DNA of 64,000 nucleotides from Blastomyces gilchristii SLH14081 (GCF_000003855.2 NW_003101678.1:495493-559492); one strand, 5' to 3'; counted from the first letter of the stretch, positions 1 through 12,201 are shown. Numbers and translations are program-made. Notes: generated by a model not told the origin, from the sequence alone.

Positions 1-1635
1 TCTCTCACATCTATATTTAGTTTCATTATGTAATGAGTATAAATAACTTTCAGATCATCAAATTCTGCAAGAAGTCAGAGTTTTGATAAAGAAATACACT
101 GAAGATTATAATATCTTACAACTGAAGATTTTATCATTGCATAGTAATATAGACTGCTGTCTATCATGACTTTCATATTATACATGTTATTAATCACAGT
201 AGATATAAGAATTACATTCATTGTTATTTTCTCTTTAAATCATTGTTATCTGATCTCTTCAAGCTTCTGTTTACAAATTTGAACAGAAGCTAATCTTTTC
301 TCTATTTCATCAGAGTATTCTTATAGTTATCTTCTGAATCTTTCTTCACTGCAATGTGATTGATGTGAACAGATGCTGATTCATTCTTCAAGTGAGAAGA
401 TACATAGGCTGATTAGCAGTTGAAAGTAATATGTTCTGATCAGTTACAGTTAATACACACTTTATATTGATATTGATCAGTGACTTCTTCAGAAGTGATC
501 TCAGGGACTTGAAAGTCTGTTTGAACAGTGAAAACTCTTGCTTATATATAGACATTTGAATCTATTCAGTTCATAATATCTGTATCATTGCTGTTCTTCA
601 GTGCAGATATATAAGTCACTGAGATGTAATATCTTCTATCACTGTTCTGTATACTCTTAAGCTTGATAAGATAGTCATTCAATATTCAGAGCTGTGTATA
701 GAAGCCTTCATAAGTCTGGTCTTTGTCTATATTTATAAGAGTCTGTAAGAGTTTGAAAGTCAATGTCTTCTTAAGCATGCTAATCTTTATTTGATTCTCT
801 CAAGATTGATCACCTGCTTCTAGAATCTTGATGTTGAAGTCAGAAATAAATGTTGTAAGAGAAGTAGTTCTCTGTCAGATGCTCTGTAATCAATTTAATA
901 CTTTCTATTGTATAGCAGTGTCTTGGAACAGAATATCAAGATATCTCATAATATTATCAGACATTTGTAACACTGATTCACATGCTTTCATTCATGAGTG
1001 AAATTTCTATTTTATACAATTCTTCAATTATTCATTGATATATCAATCTTAATTAATTAATAAACTGATAGTATCTTCATCTACACTCAGTTTCATGAGC
1101 ATTTCCATTCTTCATGATGAGTAGAGAGTGAGATCAGAAGTATTGAAATATGTAAAAGTATTTAAGCATTCTTTCAGTGTTTTTGTATTTAATTCTGTAG
1201 ATGTTGAAATTGCATGAGTTTCTTATTATGATAATTATTGAATCTCTTCATATTGATGTTATTAAGTTGCATGTATATCAGCTATTTATTGTTATTATAG
1301 TTTCAATATTACTCAGAGTCACTGTGATACTATATCTATGCTCATATTCAGAGGTTCTTTCATATTATTATTAGACATGATTATATTGTTTATCAGATGT
1401 GTGATATCTGTGAAATCTGAAGAAGTGTAATTATATGAATATCTCATACATCTGAGTGTCAGAACTCTCAGGTCTTTTACTGATATTCTCTTATAAGATT
1501 TTACTCTCTTCATAAGATCTTGTTACAGGGTCAGAGTGACTGATAAGCAAGCTTCTATCTGAGAACTCAGTGTTCACTTAACTATTTAACTGTTTCTCTA
1601 TTTCTTACACATTATTATGTGTTTAAATATCTTAA

Positions 1636-1696
1636 TGAATAATTGTCTCTAATAAGAAGATGATATGTGAATAATTGTTTCTAATAAGAAGATGAT
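1636..1696. repeat. 29-bp tandem duplication, two copies
   Basis: Copies at 1636-1664 and 1668-1696 differ by one base (a C/T difference near the middle) and are separated by 3 bp. It lies just outside the left arm of the foldback. The single difference is a transition, consistent with RIP-type decay. Confidence 0.75.
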
Positions 1697-1709
1697 GAAC
1701 ATTTTTCTA

Positions 1710-2537
1710 GTGTAAGAGGTCTACACTGAATAGATCAGTATAATATTGATAGGTCTTATATAACAAAGAGAAAAACATTAGAGAAGAAAAGAAAGAGAAA
1801 GTGTAGAAATCAGCAATTGAAGTGAATATTTATACACATATGTGATAGCATACATGATGAAGCTTTGAGACAGAAGAATCTATACATGTTCATAACAGCT
1901 GAGAATTGATGATTGAGAATGACTGAGAATTGAAGTGTATGTGTTCAAGAGTGAAGTGAAAGAATCTATGAAGTAAAGCAGAAGAATCTATGAAGTGTAA
2001 CAGAATAGTCTATATAATTAATCAGGCGCAGCCTGTCACAGAAGAAGATAATAAGCTTGAGTGAGAGATTAAAGATATTCTTGATAAGAGATCACATAGC
2101 TGCAGTTAATAATATCTTATAAAATAGATCAGCTATAATCAACTGATCTGAACTCTGAGCTTCATGTTATCTGAAACAGTAGTTCTTGACTGATAAGAAC
2201 TGCTTCTGAAAGAAGAAAGCTAATGTAACAGACTGCGCCTGATCAATTATATAGACTATTTCATACACTTCATAGATTTCTATCACCTCATTCTCAATCA
2301 CTGATTCTCAGCTGTCATGAACATGTATATTCTGATCACTGATTCTCAGCTGCTATAAATATATGTATATTCTTCTATTCTGAAGCTTCACTGCATATAT
2401 CATCACATACATGTATAAATATTTACTTTAATCACTGATTCTTGTACTTTCTCTTTCTTTTCTTCTCTAATGTTTTTCTCTTTGTTATATAAGATCTATA
2501 ATATTATACTGATCTATTCGGCGTAGGCCTCTTACAC
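1710..2537. repeat. Large foldback: imperfect inverted repeat, arms of about 315-330 bp
   Basis: The left arm (1710-2040) is the reverse complement, with mismatches and small indels, of the right arm (2224-2537). About 183 bp (2041-2223) separate them. Matching landmarks are the outer ends (gtgtaagagg in both when the right arm is inverted), a purine-rich block around 1765-1800 matching 2447-2482, and inner ends both carrying caggcgcag followed by a ctgt-caca type ending. Most mismatches look like transitions. This resembles a MITE or foldback element, or two inverted copies of one repeat. No coding capacity is visible in the loop. A transcript through it would form a long hairpin. Confidence 0.8.
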
Positions 2538-2880
2538 AAGTTTTCTGTATACATCAGAAATCAACAACAGATTAGCTGTCTATTGAGTGAGCACTCACAT
2601 GCAGTACTGAGATCTGAATGAGGTAGATAATTATCTGAACAAGCTTGTTAAATATCATGCAGTATGTGAGCTGATACATTTGACATCTGATGATGTGAAG
2701 ATCATCTTGAAGATTTGATTTCTAGGCAAATGATTGAGCTTGAATCTGATAATATACACAGGTTCATGTGAACAGAATTCAAAGGGTTCTGAATATGATC
2801 ACTGTCAGCTGTTATTGTGAACCTGTGCTGTGACACTTCTCAGCACGGCCGTAAGTCACTCCTGTCTAGACTGACCATGT

Positions 2881-3541
2881 GACCGTGTCTGAGACCAGGA
2901 TCAGATTTTTTGATAGTCTTATTATCAATTCAACTGATTCCATTACACAGTTTTAACATTAGATAGTAGTCTCATACTGTCTCAGTGAGACTTACTATCT
3001 ACTCTTGTCACATTTTTCAAATGAGATCATGATTTTCATTTCTCAATTTAAATTATTTTTATTACTTTAAATGACTTTAAATCTTATTTAAATATTATCA
3101 AAAAGCATTACTTTTTAAAAAATTAAAAATAGTCTAAAAAAAACCTTAAAATGTCTAAAAATAGTAACTTTATGCCAAGAATGAGACTAAATGAAATTAA
3201 ATGAGATCATTTTCTCATTTTTTTCAAGTTATGATTTCATTTTAAGATCTGATATATAGTCACTTTACATGTTTTTTTGATAGCCAGTCCCAGCGGGATT
3301 CACATCAAGAAATGTATGGGACCAGACCAAATGGAACCAAATGTGAAATTCATGGTCCCGGCGGCCAGTCTACTCCTGCCCTCTTTTGACTCAACTCAGT
3401 GCGGTTACTAAGGCTTTTGATTGATGCAGGTTGAGATAATCAGCGCGCCCCCCCTGCGGCCCCGCTTTCCCGCATCCACCGGCCATCACATGACTCACGG
3501 CGGCAATGTGGCCACGGACACAAGTGGAGGACGGGAAGAGT
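2881..3541. other. Non-coding stretch with a sharp AT-rich to GC-rich change
   Basis: From 2881 to about 3280 the DNA is AT-rich with homopolymer runs. From about 3290 it becomes CG-containing, with a C-run near 3445 and CpG-rich DNA to 3540. No coding frame is evident. The sudden change in CpG content suggests a junction between a heavily mutated sequence and a less mutated one. Confidence 0.5.
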
Positions 3542-3593
3542 GTGAACTACTTTTGTGAACTACTTTTGTGAACTACTTTTGTGAACTACTTTT
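3542..3593. repeat. 13-bp tandem repeat, four perfect units
   Basis: The unit gtgaactactttt occurs four times head to tail with no mismatch, followed by one extra T. It sits in non-coding DNA just after the composition change. Perfect identity suggests a recent slippage expansion. Confidence 0.9.
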
Positions 3594-4309
3594 TGTCGCT
3601 GCAGCATCTTGTGATGTAGATGTATAGATTGTTGATCAACTATCATCTTGGTAATTCTTGACTTCTTCTTTTGTCTAGCTATATCATCTGTTTCTCCAGT
3701 CTGGAGAAAGGTTGCATTGCCGCGAGCTGAGATCAATAAGTGGCACTGCTGTAGGGCTAATGCATCTTGAGAAATCGAATCTGACCTCCGGCCTGGCTAT
3801 TGGTGGCAACTGGGGGCAACACTAGTTTGGACAAATGATGGTGTCTTTTCACTTTGGCTCTAATGTGCCCCACTTGAAGCTGTTGGGAAAATACACGGAA
3901 TCGTGATGCGATGCAAGCCTGTACCCAAAATTAGGATCAGAACTTCTACCAGTGCTTGCATCACAACACTGCTTGCTCACCACATTATTTCTTGCTCTGT
4001 GGTTAAAAACCATGATAGCCTGCAGATTGACTGGTGAAGACTTGATCCATCAGTTGTGCCCGGAAGATGCTCAAGATGGCAGGAAACCAGCACCAGAAAG
4101 AAATTACACAGCAGGCCAAGGTGAGACACTGACCAAGGTTCCAGCATTGCATGAGTTGACAGGTTTAGGTGCCATTAAGCACTCAAAGTCTCACCGCGCA
4201 ACACCATCTGCTGCCTCCAGATCACCAAGTTCAGATGGTGCAGCTTCAACAACATCAGTATATATCAGCTATATGTTCGTTCTGAGAAAGATCTCAGACA
4301 GAGGAGCTT

Positions 4310-4801
4310 GTGAGGAAGTGTAGCAGCCTTGAGGCTACACTCCATGCATACACAAACAGCGATCGAGTGCTCCGGCACCAGCTATGGCTGGAAAACAAAT
4401 CCCATGCTGCCACACGCCACGAGCTGGAGCTGGAGAAACGATTTCAAGGTGATTGCGCCGAGGCCAATGCCAAGCTGCGCGAGGACTTTTCCAAAATGCA
4501 GGAGGCCTATGCCGTAGCACAGCAGGTGTTGGGGATGGAGCAGGAACACCACCGCGCCATGATGGCCGAGCTAGAGAGTGCAGTCCAGTGGTGTCACTGA
4601 GTGGACGCTTTGGTCGATGTGATGCAGCTTCAGGAAGATAGTTGTCTGGGGGTCAGGGACTGATCTCGGCGGATCAGTGATGTTATTCGGGGCATTCAAG
4701 CCAAGATGCACAACGAATATCAAGCGGCTCTCAGGGAGAAGGATGGACGGATCACAGAGCTCCAGAAGGCCGTAGATAATCCCACAAGAGCCAAGGTGTA
4801 A
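4310..4801 (+). pseudogene. Coiled-coil protein fragment, probably broken
   Basis: One frame is open from 4310 to 4600 and reads as a Glu/Gln/Leu-rich alpha-helical segment with heptad character (LELEKRF, NAKLREDFSKMQEAYAVAQQVL, MAELESAV). After a TGA near 4598 a similar helical segment resumes in another frame at about 4680-4801 (QAALREKDGRITELQKAV) and ends at TAA. I read this as one coiled-coil protein interrupted by point mutation or frameshift. A preceding open frame (3952-4323) has no recognisable domain and no ATG at its start. I do not recognise the family. It lies downstream of, and antiparallel to, the DUF3723-like gene. Confidence 0.45.
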
Positions 4802-4920
4802 AGTAGAAGCAAGCACATTTTCCGGCTGAGTATAGCAGCTAAGAATATAAAGAAGATCTTTTCAACCGCCCCCCTTATAGGAGGATTGCGCACAGTTATC
4901 ATTGCTAGATATATGCTTGA

Positions 4921-7900
4921 TCAGAGTTGTTTCTCTAGCTTCCATGTCTTCCCCATCTCATCATACACTACAGTTCTATCTAGGTCAGATGATTGTGAAC
5001 CAAGTGTGAGCATGTCTGTGTTGAATTGCTCTTCACATCCAAATGCAAACAAGGTCTCATCTTGCAAAAGTGAACCAATCTGATTGGGTGGAATGACAGA
5101 CATGCCCCCCCGGGTCACTTCTGCAACTCACTTGTATTTCTCCAGGCTGACATAGTCAAGATAGCGCTCTGCATTTTGAGAGAGCACACATAAGGCATCA
5201 GAATCTGATATGACAAAGATGCACTTATATTGAGGTCCTGACCTTTCTTGACAAAAGAAGGTGTTCACATACTGCTGCGGCTCAACATTAACCCGGACCC
5301 AACAGCATAAATGATCCTGCTTCACAATCTCAAGTGGCTGGCGGGCCACAACACCCTGGCTCACGGTTCCGGATACATTTGCGTTGTCATGGAGTGCTGA
5401 TGTGAAAAGCTGGTCCATGTCTGTGTCAACAGGTGGAGGATTTGCGTCTGCAGCAAGTTCTAATGAGTGAGGGCGGTTCATGTTTATCTTGACAGGGGGT
5501 GCTGATATGGAAGGCTGGTCTATATTTGTGTCAACAGGTGGCGGATTTGTGTCTGCAGCAAGTTCTAATGAGCGAGGGCGGTCCATATTTATCTCAACAG
5601 GGGGTACTGATATAGAAGGCTGGTCCATGTTTGTGTTGATGTGTGCTGGATTTTCAACAAGCAATTGGTCAGAGAAATCAAGTATTGGTTCTGTCTGTGA
5701 CTGGGTCACAGTATGAGCTGGCGGTATTGGTGGGTTTGGCGGCTGTAGAGGATTCATTTGATCTCTTGTTTCCACATTCCACTCTGCTGGTTGCGGGCTT
5801 GATGCACTCAGACACCCTGCTTCAGTGAAAGGCGGAAAAAAGGCAAGGAAAATATCTCGCTTGACCGCAAAGGAAGTGAGCCACTCAGCCGGCTCGTACG
5901 GAGGAGGGGAGTAGATGTTGTCAAGATATAGATACTTCTGGTCTGAAAAGAATGAGTTTCCATCGGTCATTCCACAGCAGGAGCGGACGGACCATTCTCC
6001 CAAATCCTCATCTGTGGTCAATAGGGGCCGGGCGATCGGACGGGCATCCAGGGCCACCGGGGCCGGGACGCCGCCCTGCAGTCTCGGGACCAGGAACCCA
6101 ACCGACCTGGCCAGCTCAGAAAAACGGCCCCAGAGCACTTGCGAATCAGGCTGTCTTGTTCTCGGTGGAACTTTGTGCATCCCAATGGGCTGGAAGTTTG
6201 GGACAAGGCCAAAGAAGTCACGCATCCCGGCAAGAAATACCTGCCTGTAAGCCGACCAGAAGCCATACTCCACAGGCATGCCGGCCGCCAGACGGTAACT
6301 GTTCTCCGAGGTCTGGATGCGGACATCATTATCGCGTGGAGAAGAGTAGCACCGCCGTAGGCCCTTCTCGATGGTACCTTTCCACGACCTCGGCATCAGC
6401 CGTCTCATGAGTTTTAAAACAGGCTCCAGATATTTGACATCCTGATGAAATGTGTAGAGGGACGGAATGATATGTGGGATCTGCATCACTTTCAGACGAA
6501 GGACCTCTCGCTCCTGGGGACATGTCACCGCCGCATATGCTGTACCATCCTCAAAAACTTCTGTAATGNNNNNNNNNNNNNNNNNNNNNNNNNNNNNNNN
6601 NNNNNNNNNNNNNNNNNNNNNNNNNNNNNNNNNNNNNNNNNNNNNNNNNNNNNNNNNNNNNNNNNNNNAAAAAAAAAAAAAATAGTGTCGGGCATGGCGC
6701 GGGGTGGTGCAATCTTTTTCAGTAATCGTGGTAGGATCATCCAAGCACGCGTGTGCGAGAGACCTGCAAGACCTGCACGGTGTCGACCTTCCAATATCTT
6801 CGTGACTGCCACCCGTCATGTGGTAGCATACGGCTCGAATGAGGGTTCGATAAACTAGCCAGGATCTGCTCACTCATAAAATGTCAAAAGAAACCAAGTT
6901 GGAGTGTGCTGAGACACCTACCTCCGGGAGCCCCGCAGCGGGAGAAGCTGATGAAGGTTGACCCAGGTTGACCACAGTCCCGGGAACGGGATCAGCGCGT
7001 CAAGGGCGACCCGGAGCAGGCGATTGAGCTGCGGATCGATCGACCGGGCGATGCGTGGGCCCGAACTTTGGCCCGGGGGGCAGAGGCCATCCAGCTGCCA
7101 GAAATCACGCTGGTTGCCTGGCCGCCACATCGAGATCCACTTGCCTACTGCGGCCTTGTCTCCTGTTCGCTGGTAGTGACGCACGTTCCGATATATCTCT
7201 CCACTGATGACCTCAGTGCAGTCTTCATGATGCTCCCGACAGAGTCTCCACGCCTCATCCGAGAGGCGCGACGCGTTGTGAAACTCAACCACCCACCATC
7301 AATCTTTGACTGGAAGCCACTCGGTCGCGGCAGCATGACGTACCCGGCCGCGGAGACAGGGAATCCGAACCCCAGGCGGCAGTCGAAGGGGGATGATATC
7401 CCCAGGGAGAGACTGCAAGCCATTAAACTGCAAAATTTGCCAGAAGAATTCCAGCATCACAGCAGCCAGGATCCAGAAGTCCAGATTGAAGCGCTGGCAT
7501 CTGTCTACATTGAACCTAGCAACGAGGCACTTCACAGCCGTTATTTTGATCTCTCAAGCCCCAATCTCACTAGGGTCCCCAAACTCCAGGTGGTCCAGAT
7601 CTATCTTTGCACGGCCCAGGTGGATTTGATGCAAAGTCTCTTTGAGTGCAAGATCAGAATCAGATTCTAGCTCGATAGCCATCTTAAGATCTCTGTGATG
7701 CTGGTCAAGGCTAAAATGCGATGGTTGCAGTAGGATCAAAGATCCAGAAAGATGTGTATCGGGCGTATATCTGTGGGGGGTGCCTTGGATTTGGTTGTTC
7801 TCTAGTGTTTCCACTTTTAGAACAGAATCAGGATGTAGCCGCCGACCATAGATATGGACGTACGCCACGACTTTTGCCAAAAGGCCATCTTTCTTTTTGA

Positions 7901-7946
7901 TTCTCAGCACATAGAGCATGGCGGGCCATAAATACGCCGTCCTCAC
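4921..7946 (-). pseudogene. DUF3723-type protein, Starship-cargo family, broken
   Basis: Successive minus-strand segments align in order with what I know of fungal DUF3723 proteins. These are an N-terminal segment (7946-7557, LDHLEFGDPSEIGA), then a CQRFN...GVRIPCLRGRVRHAAA block (7535-7302), a WWVVEFHNASRLSDEA block with IYRNVRHYQRTGD and ALIPFPGLWSTW (7298-6919), and ILEGR followed by IIPSLYTFHQDVKYLEPVLKLMRRL (about 6800-6440). A less conserved Pro-rich C-terminal half with two near-duplicate segments around 5470-5640 follows. A likely last intron begins at 5128 (GTGAGT) and a final exon runs to 4921. The first three blocks share one frame and are broken only by TGA at 7554-7556 and at 7299-7301; Arg (CGA) is the expected residue at each, so both fit C-to-T mutation. 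A probable intron starts at about 6918 (GTAGGT). A 100-N assembly gap splits the middle. The function of DUF3723 is unknown; it is recurrent accessory cargo of Starship transposons. Confidence 0.78.
6569..6668. other. Assembly gap (100 Ns)
   Basis: Exactly 100 N characters, the conventional length for a gap of unknown size, followed at 6669 by a run of A. The gap falls inside the DUF3723-like gene, so the true distance and frame across it are unknown. Confidence 0.99.
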
Positions 7947-8250
7947 GGTCTGGGAGAGGAAACATTCAACGCGACCTCAAGTCAGGATGAGCAGCAACAC
8001 AAGTTTTGAATTCATGGTTCATTGTCCAGCTCCTCATCAGGGAATTGCTAGCTCAAAGTCGGTTCTGGTTAGACACTTCCAGCTCAAATGAATGCTCTCA
8101 GAGCAAGAGAGTGATCGCTCAAAGCTTCGCTGCATGATTGAAGTGAGGTCTCAGCTGAGCTTCCCATTGCTGACTGTGATGCCCACTGTGGCCATTCATC
8201 TAAAGACAGAGGTTGTGAACCCTCAGGATTGATATCAGCTATGTATCAAG
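7947..8250. other. Intergenic DNA, no gene seen
   Basis: This separates the divergent DUF3723-like gene (minus) and the kinase-like gene (plus) and presumably held both promoters. No coding frame or structural RNA is evident. Confidence 0.5.
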
Positions 8251-8900
8251 TGAAAAAATGACACTGGGAAAGATGAGACTGCTGGGACCATTGTGCATGC
8301 CAAGAAGAGCATCTTTGATAAGAGACTTGTGAAAGAGATCAAAGTTCACAGCAAGGAGTGGCTGTTGAGGATCAAGCTGGCCGCTCGCAAGAATATTGTC
8401 AGTCTGCATGAGGCTCTCTATCACGACGGCGCCATCTTTCTCTATTACGAGGTTTTGAATGTGTCTCTTGTCCAGGTATTCACAACACTCTGTGGACTGC
8501 TTTGATATTATGAGGTGGCAGCATTCTGCAAAGAGATTCTTGATGGCCTGGACTACATTTACAATCATCTCCAGCTCACGCATGGTGTGCTTGGTGCTGA
8601 GAGTGTTCTTCTGGCGCCGGGGAAAGGGGTGGTAAAGATTGGTGAGTTCCCTAGAAAACATCCACCTGCTCTTGAGGTTAACAGCTGGTCAGCGGACATT
8701 GGCACAGCAATGCTGAGAAAGAAAGACGAAAAAGCAGCACAAGAGGATATACGCTCACTGGGTACAATGATAATTGAGAGCTTGAAACCGTGTACAGCGC
8801 TGTTCAAGTGTGACATTCTCACAGACAAGAAATGAAATGCGGATCTCCAGGAGTTTCAGATGCTCATTCATACAAAACAGGCAGCAGAGCTTCTCTGAGT
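8251..8900 (+). pseudogene. Protein-kinase-like (pseudokinase-type) gene fragment
   Basis: One frame from 8254 carries kinase-fold landmarks: a beta3-like VHAKK, an alphaC/beta4 stretch KNIVSLHEALYHDGAIFLYYE, and an alphaE-to-catalytic-loop stretch FCKEILDGLDYIYNHLQLTHG. VLLAPGKGVVKIGEF then stands where a DFG motif would be, and a C-lobe EDIRSLGTMIIE follows. An in-frame TGA at 8503-8505 breaks it. The catalytic loop reads HGVLGAES instead of HRDLKxxN and no DFG is visible, so even the unbroken ancestor was probably catalytically divergent. The frame ends near 8832 and recognisable sequence fades after 8880. It is plausible mobile-element cargo; the biological role is unknown. Confidence 0.6.
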
Positions 8901-10679
8901 AAGTAGTCTCAACTTGCTGGCTTAATAATGCAACTGACATCAAAGAAAGCATGATTTCCTGCAATGATTCCCTGGGCCAGAGTGTCTCATTCCCTACATA
9001 AGAGTAGCCTGGGAGACAACTCTAAAGAAGGTAGAGGTCCTGAGGGAGTAGTGATCTGTACATCATAGAATGAATGCTTTTGTATTTGTTCAGGAATCAA
9101 GCTATTGATGTATTTGATGTGATTGAATTCACTGAGATTCATGGAACTTTGTACTTTTGTATGTATCTTCAACGCGCTCGCAGGCTTCAGAGACTAGTTC
9201 TAATCTGGAAGTTGTTGTTGAAGTCAAAATACTGAGATAGGTGTTACAGTTCTTGTGAACATTAAGTTCCCAACCTTCTGCTCTCTATTCTGTTCCACAC
9301 CATCAAGATTCATCTGCTGCTGGCATTTCTTAGGGTCCTCAGCTACCTTTGTCAGCTCTTCTTGAGGATAAGGATTTGGCAAGCACTATTCAACTTTAGC
9401 CCTGATTTTCAAAAGCTCTTCAAGGTTGAGCTGCTTTGATCTGTAGGGTTAATTTTTCAGTTGGATTCTAATATGCAGGTGCTAAAGGTTGGAAGGACTA
9501 GAATGTGAAGAATAAAGCAGTAAAGAAGTGTTTCTGATGTGAGTTATGACTAGCTATGAACCTGTCTAGCTATGAATCTTTCAAATTTATCTCTTGAATT
9601 CAAGAACTTATGAATGTATCACTCAATCAGCTGGATTCTGCACTGATGTTCAGTACTGACAGTAAAGAGATTGTAAAACGCTTGTGTCGAGGTTTTGATT
9701 CCAGCTCAGACTCTTTAGATTCCTTATTATGATTGCTTCTCTTGTGTGCAAAGTCCTCCAGGGTAGTAAATTCAGTTTCAGAATAATGCTCTTTCTTTTG
9801 ACTGGTTAGATCTCTTCTGATGACAGGGACATTCTAGCACTCATCACTTCTTGTCTTGTTGAAGGCCATGATTCTGACCAGTGGCTACTGTAGGTAAAGA
9901 ATTTGCCTGTGATTGTGATCAATGTTGATTTCCTGTCTTATAGAGGGCTCATTTTGCTTGTTGAAACTGTTCATGATCAGCTTTTACTCACTTTTTTGAA
10001 TCAATGTTTCACACACAGCATTTGTTCACTTGTCTTCAGCACTGGTCTTCAGCCATTGTGATTGTGATGTGGATCAATGTATTAAAAAGGCTGATTCTGA
10101 TTTCATAGCTTTTGCTTGCTAGACTATGCTCTTCAGTGGCATTTATATCTTCTTTTGCCTGATGACAAGAACTCTTCTACATGATCTGATGATATTTTTA
10201 GACACAGATGAAACAAGAATTGCTGTTTCAAGATCTAGAAATAGTACTGAATCTTGCTGGATATTTTTGTCAGTGAACTTGTTGAGTGCATTCATTCTGA
10301 CTTGTTGTGACATCTCACTACATCATGGTTCTGCAATCCATGGCCTCTATGACCTATTTTTAACATTTCAGAATTGAGGCCATGAGTTTGAAATTCGTGG
10401 CCTTAATGCATTGTTTCTTATACACTCTGACTGTCTGTTGCTGGCCTTCCAGTCAACTTCATCATTTTGTTACTGTCTTGTCCCTGGCTGGCCAGGGAAG
10501 CACTCAGTCATGGATATCCTCACCATCTATGCCTGTACTGTCACTGATCTTGTGGTTCTTCTGCTCTTTCATTGCCATCTTTGATGGGGCCTCTGCAGCA
10601 TCTTCAATGAGGAGTTCATGTGAATGTGTTTTCAGTGAAGGATGCGGCTCTATCTGCTCTGTTGTCAAAGGTTGTTTGA
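8901..10679. other. Degenerate AT-rich DNA, no recognisable gene
   Basis: CpG is scarce, TpG/CpA are common and stops are frequent in every frame. Hydrophobic open fragments at 10126-10377 and 10382-10680 could be the eroded first membrane segments of the ferric reductase that follows, but I cannot align them with confidence. Confidence 0.5.
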
Positions 10680-12201
10680 ACTCATTACCTGTACCAGGAT
10701 GTTTCTACATCTTCTTCATCTGGGAGGCACGCTTGCCTGCAATGCGTGGGCGTCCGCAGTGCCCGGGAGGCCAGCGCGAGAGTGGGCTCGCTTGCCCTAC
10801 TTCACTTAGTCTCGCTCTACCTGACCCGCCAGTTCAGCTTTGCTGCTGACCTGTTTGGGGTCTCTTTGTGAACATATCAGCTTCTGCACCAGGCAATCGG
10901 CCTGATGGCTGTGCTTCAGACTGCTGTACATGTGGCCACTGCGCTGCTTCAGATGGCCTTTAGCCTCAGTGACAGGCCTTTGCACTATGGATTTATAGGC
11001 AGCATCATGCTGGCGGCAGTGCTTGTGGTTGTGCTACTGTGGGTCTGTACCTGGTCGCATGAGCTCTATGTTCACTGCCACTTCTTTCTGAGTGTTGCTG
11101 CCCTGGTCATGGTGTGGATGCATCTGAAGTGGCCATGCACTCTTCACAGGATTTGTCTGTTTACGGCAGCAATTCTTCCGGGCCTTACTTCTGCTGTTCA
11201 TATTGTCTGGGTTGCATTCTGCAATCTCTGTGCCCACTGGTCACTTCCTGTCACCCATGTGGTGAAGAAGGCGGGTGTGGTTGAGCTGACCTTCCGCCCA
11301 TCGCGGCCATGGAAGGTATGCACCGGCCAGTACATATATCTGATGGTCCCAGGTCTTGGCTTCTGGGTGGTCACGCAGGCCCATCTGTTCTACATTGTCT
11401 GGACGGAAGATGGGCCTGATGGCGAAGCTGTCTTGGTCACTGTTATTGTGAGAGTGAGGACTGGCTTTACACAGGCCTTATTTTTGACTCCTCACTGTCA
11501 CCTGCGCCTCATCGTGGATGGCCTGTATGGCAGCCTGAAGCGCAAGCAACTTCTGAAGGCAGCATGGCTCTATGATGCTGTTATGCTCATCGCGACAGAC
11601 ATTGGTATTGCTGGCCAACTTCTCTATGCAAAGGACCTCCTCCGCTGCTTCATCACGGAGGAAAATGACATGAATACATGGGGAGGAGGCATCCGTCGAC
11701 ATCGCATCAATATAGTGTGGGAGATGAAAGAGGAGTGTAAGTTGACTGAAGCTACCATGATGTGTGTTGCCTAACAGTGCCATAAAGCCCATAACAGTTA
11801 AATTTCAGACCGGATCAGCCAGTTACTGGCAGAAGATAGCAATTCTCTGATAAGTCATCTACTCTCTATGATGAATCATTGCTAATTGTCTCTGTAGATT
11901 CTGCACTATACTCTATATATCATTCACTGCTCTGATGGCAATGATGATGCAACTGAAGATGGGGGCTGTGATGCATTTAATTATAGAAAGATGAATGTGA
12001 AGAATGTCCTTGCAAAAGAACTAGATGAATGGCTAAGAAAAGTGCTTATGATTGATAAGTTAATAGAACTTCTCTGATGTCTTTTATATTGGTTTCTCAC
12101 TCTTATCAGTGTCTGCTATCTCAAATGCCTGTGATGAAGCTTGTGAGTTTGTTCTCCAACACAATGACAGGCTTGAATTTCAGGAGCTTGAGTTTCAATC
12201 A
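10680..12201 (+). pseudogene. Ferric reductase (FRE family), broken
   Basis: From about 10740 one frame reads as a fungal ferric reductase core: REASARVGSLALL, FAADLFGVSL-stop-TYQLLHQAIGLMAVLQTAVH, and WSHELYVHCHFFLSVAALVMVWMHL with membrane-segment histidines. The FAD-binding segment follows (PSRPWKVCTGQYIYLMVPGLGFW, then QAHLFYIVWTED where HPF is usual), then VDGLYGS in place of the usual EGPYG. The NADPH-binding half is eroded but traceable past the stop at 11772: LLAEDS near 11830, DGNDDATEDGG near 11930, VKNVLAKEL near 12000, and FVLQHNDRLEFQELEFQ near 12150-12198. The TGA at 10869-10871 is where Arg (CGA) is expected. The family reduces extracellular Fe(III) at the plasma membrane with NADPH, FAD and heme. 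FRE genes are named recurrent Starship cargo. This copy is non-functional as read. Confidence 0.8.

Larger units (their letters stand above)
1..2880. repeat. AT-rich, CpG-depleted degenerate repeat tract (RIP-like)
   Basis: The tract is very AT-rich and dominated by TpG, CpA and TpA steps. Reading it base by base I found no CpG before the one at 2027-2028. No convincing coding frame is present on either strand; the only open frame above 60 codons (minus, 1319-1513) is low-complexity Ser/Ile/Asn. Loss of CpG with enrichment of TpG/CpA is the known footprint of repeat-induced point mutation or of methylated-cytosine decay in ascomycetes. It contains a short tandem duplication and a large foldback, listed separately. 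The original element cannot be identified from what remains. Confidence 0.8.

Noticed and set aside
1319..1513. Minus-strand open frame in the AT-rich tract
   Set aside because: Low-complexity composition in CpG-free DNA with no domain; chance frame.
3290..3370. Possible LTR end similar to 2830-2890
   Set aside because: Only short scattered matches; no convincing terminal repeat pair.
3952..4323. Plus-strand 123-codon open frame
   Set aside because: Begins at a GTG, has no domain and ends in low-complexity Ser/Thr; possibly a remnant but not supportable as a gene.
5480..6410. Several plus-strand frames opposite the DUF3723 gene
   Set aside because: Antisense shadows of the Pro-rich and conserved parts of the minus-strand gene.
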